A stretch of 8,659 bases of DNA, from NCBI GenBank assembly GCA_029940175.1, contig JAOZRM010000079.1, positions 1 to 8,659 on the forward strand, read 5' to 3'. How positions within the stretch are numbered: position 1 is the stretch's first letter; each line of letters starts with the position of its first letter. Under the pieces are notes generated by a model. It had not been told where the DNA came from, made no database searches, and was given only the letters and a program-made list of their open reading frames with translations. Positions 7,105 through 8,659 of the stretch are shown here, piece by piece. The stretch comes from Candidatus Sabulitectum sp. (GTDB lineage: Bacteria > Fermentibacterota > Fermentibacteria > Fermentibacterales > JCC-6). Made by a program: the position numbers and the translations under genes.

Positions 7105-7462
7105 GGAATTAGAAGTATTAGATATATTGAATAGGAAGAAAAAGGCACACAGAGCATTTTTCGCATTATAAGTCGTAATCTTCACCAACCTCACGCATCT
7201 AAAAAGAAACAATGGGTTATCTGAAGAGCAGACCAAACCGGTTTATCTATGTGCATACGCCCAAGCATGGTTCATGGTTGAATCTGGTAGAAACGTATTT
7301 CTCAACAATAGCACGGACTTTCCTCAAACATATTCGTGTACACTTAAAAGAGGAACTGAAAGAGAGAATTCTTCAGGGAATTGCGGAGAAAATGCTGCAC
7401 CGGTTGTTCACCGCTGGAAGAATTTTGATTTTAGAGCGCAGTATTTGCAAGTGTTTTGGTGA
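7105..7462 (+). pseudogene. Decayed IS630-family (Tc1/mariner-like) transposase, C-terminal part
   Basis: From 7203 one frame encodes KETMGYLKSRPNRFIYVHTP followed by KHGSWLNLVETYFS and KEELKERIL, the signature C-terminal block of IS630-family DDE transposases. Glu at 7290-7292 corresponds to the third catalytic acid. Around 7385-7395 the family sequence shifts to another frame, which carries NAAPVVHRWKNFDF and stops at 7462. A second break is at the A-run 7201-7205: upstream, weakly IS630-like text (EVLDILNRKKKAHRAF, a stop, then VVIFTNLTHLK) sits in a third frame, and the expected second catalytic Asp is not seen. The N-terminal half is missing. This is an inactive remnant. Terminal inverted repeats and a duplicated TA target could not be located. 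The sequence on either side (6964-7104 and 7463-7583) shows no recognisable gene. Confidence 0.85.
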
Positions 7463-7583
7463 ATCGTTCTGCCAGTTCCGCCCGGTCAGTTCAACTTTGC
7501 TTATAGCTTCTGTATGTGGCTTTGAAACACAAGATCCCAATCCACATGTATTGTCTTCGTAATGAAAAACATGAATTGATAAT

Positions 7584-7605
7584 GGGGAAAGCCGAAGCTC
7601 TCCCC
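7584..7605 (-). terminator. UUCG-tetraloop hairpin downstream of the 245-aa secreted protein gene
   Basis: On the minus strand a 9-bp stem (one G-U pair) closes on a UUCG tetraloop, 19 nt after the stop codon of the 7625-8362 gene. The following sequence is AT-rich but has no immediate U-tract. It is a likely transcription terminator or 3'-end stabiliser for that gene. Confidence 0.65.
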
Positions 7606-7624
7606 AAATTGCTATGGCTTTACT

Positions 7625-8362
7625 CTAGAAAGAAGTTTTGATTCCAGCCCAGGTATCAGACTGGAGAGCGCTTCCTGTACCCCACATAAAGGTGTAAATA
7701 TTCTCCCAGATAGCAATACCTTCATTTGCATATGAAGGATTGTATCCGCTGATAACACTACTGCCATCATTTGCAACACAGATGCCAGCTTCTCCTGCAG
7801 AAGAAGAGGCAGTCCAGCCAGTTACAGGAGTGGCATCAGCTACCATCATTCTGCAGTTCAGAGTTCCAAGACCGGGATCGTTCCAGCCCCAGTCAGTTAT
7901 TCCACTGCAAATATCATGCCCGGCATCCCAGGCATAGTGATCGATAACAGGAGCAGATATACCGACGAAGCCAGAAACACCCATAGCGTTTCCGAGAGCT
8001 CCCTGACCTGATGTTCCCGAAGTCCACTGCCAAGTTGATGCGAATAGCTTGATAGCACCTGTATCGTAAAGATCATTCAAAGCACCCCAGGAAATATCAT
8101 TACCTGTAGCATACCAGGATTCTACGATCACAATATCCCATCCATCACCAAGGGTGGCGAGGGCTGTGTTGAAGGCTGCCTGCTGACCTCCTGGTTCACC
8201 AGTGTACGATTCAATATTGGCTGAAGGCCAGAGATTTCCGGCTGCTGTAACTACGTCATCACCATATCCACCTAAAACATCATGGTAGATCAGAATATTA
8301 GCTGGATCCTGGGCAAGTGCTGCTACGGCAAACAATGCCATAAGATGGATCACTATTTTCAT
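7625..8362 (-). CDS. Secreted protein of unknown function, possible amidotransferase-like (Rossmann-like) fold
   Basis: This is a predicted exported 245-aa protein. The signal peptide is residues 1-17 (MKIVIHLMALFAVAALA, cleavage before QDP). The mature part opens with a buried strand (NILIYHD), then WDIVIVESW (75-83) and AIKLFASTW (103-111). It ends with GICVANDGSSVISGYNPSYA and IAIWENIYTFMW (193-227). This alternation of hydrophobic strands and helices, with a final asparagine-rich helix, recalls class-I glutamine amidotransferase-like or ThuA-like domains. I see no Cys-His-Glu triad, so an enzyme activity is not claimed. It ends at WAGIKTSF without the sorting tail carried by the three other large secreted proteins here. 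The SD GAGGGG lies 6 nt before the ATG, and its own promoter and hairpin flank it. It sits between an IS630 remnant and a tRNA fragment, so it may be a mobile or inserted gene. Confidence 0.75.
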   Translation of the reverse strand: MKIVIHLMALFAVAALAQDPANILIYHDVLGGYGDDVVTAAGNLWPSANIESYTGEPGGQQAAFNTALATLGDGWDIVIVESWYATGNDISWGALNDLYDTGAIKLFASTWQWTSGTSGQGALGNAMGVSGFVGISAPVIDHYAWDAGHDICSGITDWGWNDPGLGTLNCRMMVADATPVTGWTASSSAGEAGICVANDGSSVISGYNPSYANEGIAIWENIYTFMWGTGSALQSDTWAGIKTSF

Positions 8363-8406
8363 GTTTTTCCCCTCATTTAATGATGCCCAAAACGAGCAAC
8401 GTTTTA

Positions 8407-8435
8407 AAAATATTCCTTTGATATGGATTTGTCAA
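8407..8435 (-). promoter_or_regulatory. Sigma-70-type promoter for the 245-aa secreted protein gene
   Basis: On the minus strand TTGACA (8435-8430) is separated by exactly 17 bp from TATTTT (8412-8407), about 45 bp before the start codon. The -35 sits in TTCTTGACAAAT, the same 12 bases as the -35 of the FG-GAP operon at 6681. Strong match by sequence, not tested. Confidence 0.65.
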
Positions 8436-8478
8436 GAACAGTATAGGTCTATATGAGGTTTGCTTTAAGTTAGATTTA

Positions 8479-8512
8479 TGGTCTCCCACGGGGAATCGAA
8501 CCCCGCTTTCCT
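8479..8512 (-). pseudogene. tRNA-Glu 3'-half fragment
   Basis: On the minus strand this repeats the T-arm and acceptor 3' strand of the tRNA-Glu at 8607-8659: 29 of 31 bases match between 8482-8512 and 8610-8640, including the whole T stem-loop with TTCGATT. It ends in an ACCA. The anticodon arm and 5' half are absent; the sequence to its right is the flank repeat 8520-8606. It cannot make a tRNA. Confidence 0.85.
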
Positions 8513-8519
8513 TCGTAGA

Positions 8520-8616
8520 GTTGCAGGCAAGTTACAGGGACGCGGGGAGTTTGTGGTTCAAGCAGGTATACAAAAACACCCCCCGGAAGGGGGTGTCTTA
8601 ATACTTTGGCGCTCCC
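8520..8616 (-). repeat. tRNA-Glu terminator and downstream flank repeat (intact copy)
   Basis: This is the counterpart of 6870-6963, in the same orientation. It runs from the last acceptor bases and CCA of tRNA-Glu, through its terminator, to about 50 bp of downstream flank. The differences are mostly single substitutions, plus a block that restores the A-run (U-tract on the minus strand) next to the hairpin. Confidence 0.8.
8572..8596 (-). terminator. Intrinsic terminator of tRNA-Glu
   Basis: On the minus strand, 10 nt after the CCA end, ACACCCCC and GGGGGTGT form an 8-bp GC-rich stem with a 5-nt loop, followed directly by TTTTTG. This is a textbook Rho-independent terminator. Confidence 0.85.
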
Positions 8617-8659
8617 ACGGGGAATCGAACCCCGCTTTCCGGCGTGAGAGGCCAGCGTC
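8607..8659 (-). tRNA. tRNA-Glu(CTC), 3' part, cut by window edge
   Basis: Read on the minus strand, the segment holds a GACG D-stem end, an anticodon stem CTGGC/GCCGG around loop CTCTCAC (anticodon CTC at 8646-8648), variable bases AAAG, T-arm CGGGG-TTCGATT-CCCCG, acceptor strand TGGGAGC, discriminator G and an encoded CCA (8609-8607). The sequence GGCCTCTCACGCCGG is typical of bacterial tRNA-Glu(CTC). The acceptor 5' strand and D-arm lie beyond the window. Confidence 0.93.

Noticed and set aside
6883..7236. Minus-strand open frames across the repeat and transposase remnant
   Set aside because: They run through the GC hairpin repeat and antisense to the IS630 remnant, with no recognisable protein features.
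8479..8552. Possible complete second tRNA gene, with CTCCC near 8540 able to pair with the GGGAG of the tRNA fragment
   Set aside because: There is no D-arm with the usual A-G and GG bases and no sound anticodon stem, and the same bases occur in the 6870-6963 flank copy, where no T-arm is present. The pairing is a coincidence.
1..8659. CRISPR array, defence system or biosynthetic cluster
   Set aside because: No regularly spaced short repeats were seen, and the identified genes are an ATPase subunit, secreted structural proteins, a regulator remnant, a transposase remnant and a tRNA.

Overview
The window looks like chromosome of a bacterium from the FCB superphylum or a neighbouring candidate phylum (Fermentibacterota- or Cloacimonadota-like). 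This is an inference from three things: a V/A-type ATPase subunit gene, a run of large secreted beta-propeller proteins, and type IX-like C-terminal sorting domains on three of them. No gene here fixes the species.

Layout, left to right. At 1-617 (+) lies the 3' part of the V-type ATPase subunit D gene; its first few codons fall outside the window. A strong hairpin at 635-670 separates it from a convergent gene for a small DUF1566-like lipoprotein (649-1134, -). A 147-bp divergent intergenic region follows, then a secreted seven-repeat propeller protein with a C-terminal sorting domain (1282-2688, +). Facing it at 2700-3274 (-) is a broken TrmB-family regulator: the C-terminal effector domain is intact, but only the first turns of the N-terminal HTH domain survive, and they are in another frame. 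Next come two tandem minus-strand genes (6613-4823, then 4767-3337, 55 bp apart). They encode paralogous secreted FG-GAP/VCBS propellers, each with exactly seven Asp-rich calcium-loop repeats and a sorting domain. They are probably one operon, with a promoter and a palindromic operator candidate at 6644-6681.

The rest (6614-8659) is a patchwork. It holds a decayed IS630-family transposase (about 7105-7462), a lone secreted 245-aa protein (7625-8362, -) with its own promoter and terminator, and at the right edge the 3' part of a tRNA-Glu(CTC) gene (8607-8659, -) with its terminator. The tRNA 3' end plus terminator plus downstream flank is present twice. The second copy is split: its tRNA 3' half is at 8479-8512 and its terminator/flank half at 6870-6963. 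The simplest reading is a tandem duplication of about 128 bp whose second copy was interrupted by about 1.5 kb carrying the 245-aa gene and the IS630 remnant.

Apart from the ATPase and tRNA genes, the theme is exported surface or secreted proteins. No defence system, CRISPR array or biosynthetic cluster is visible.
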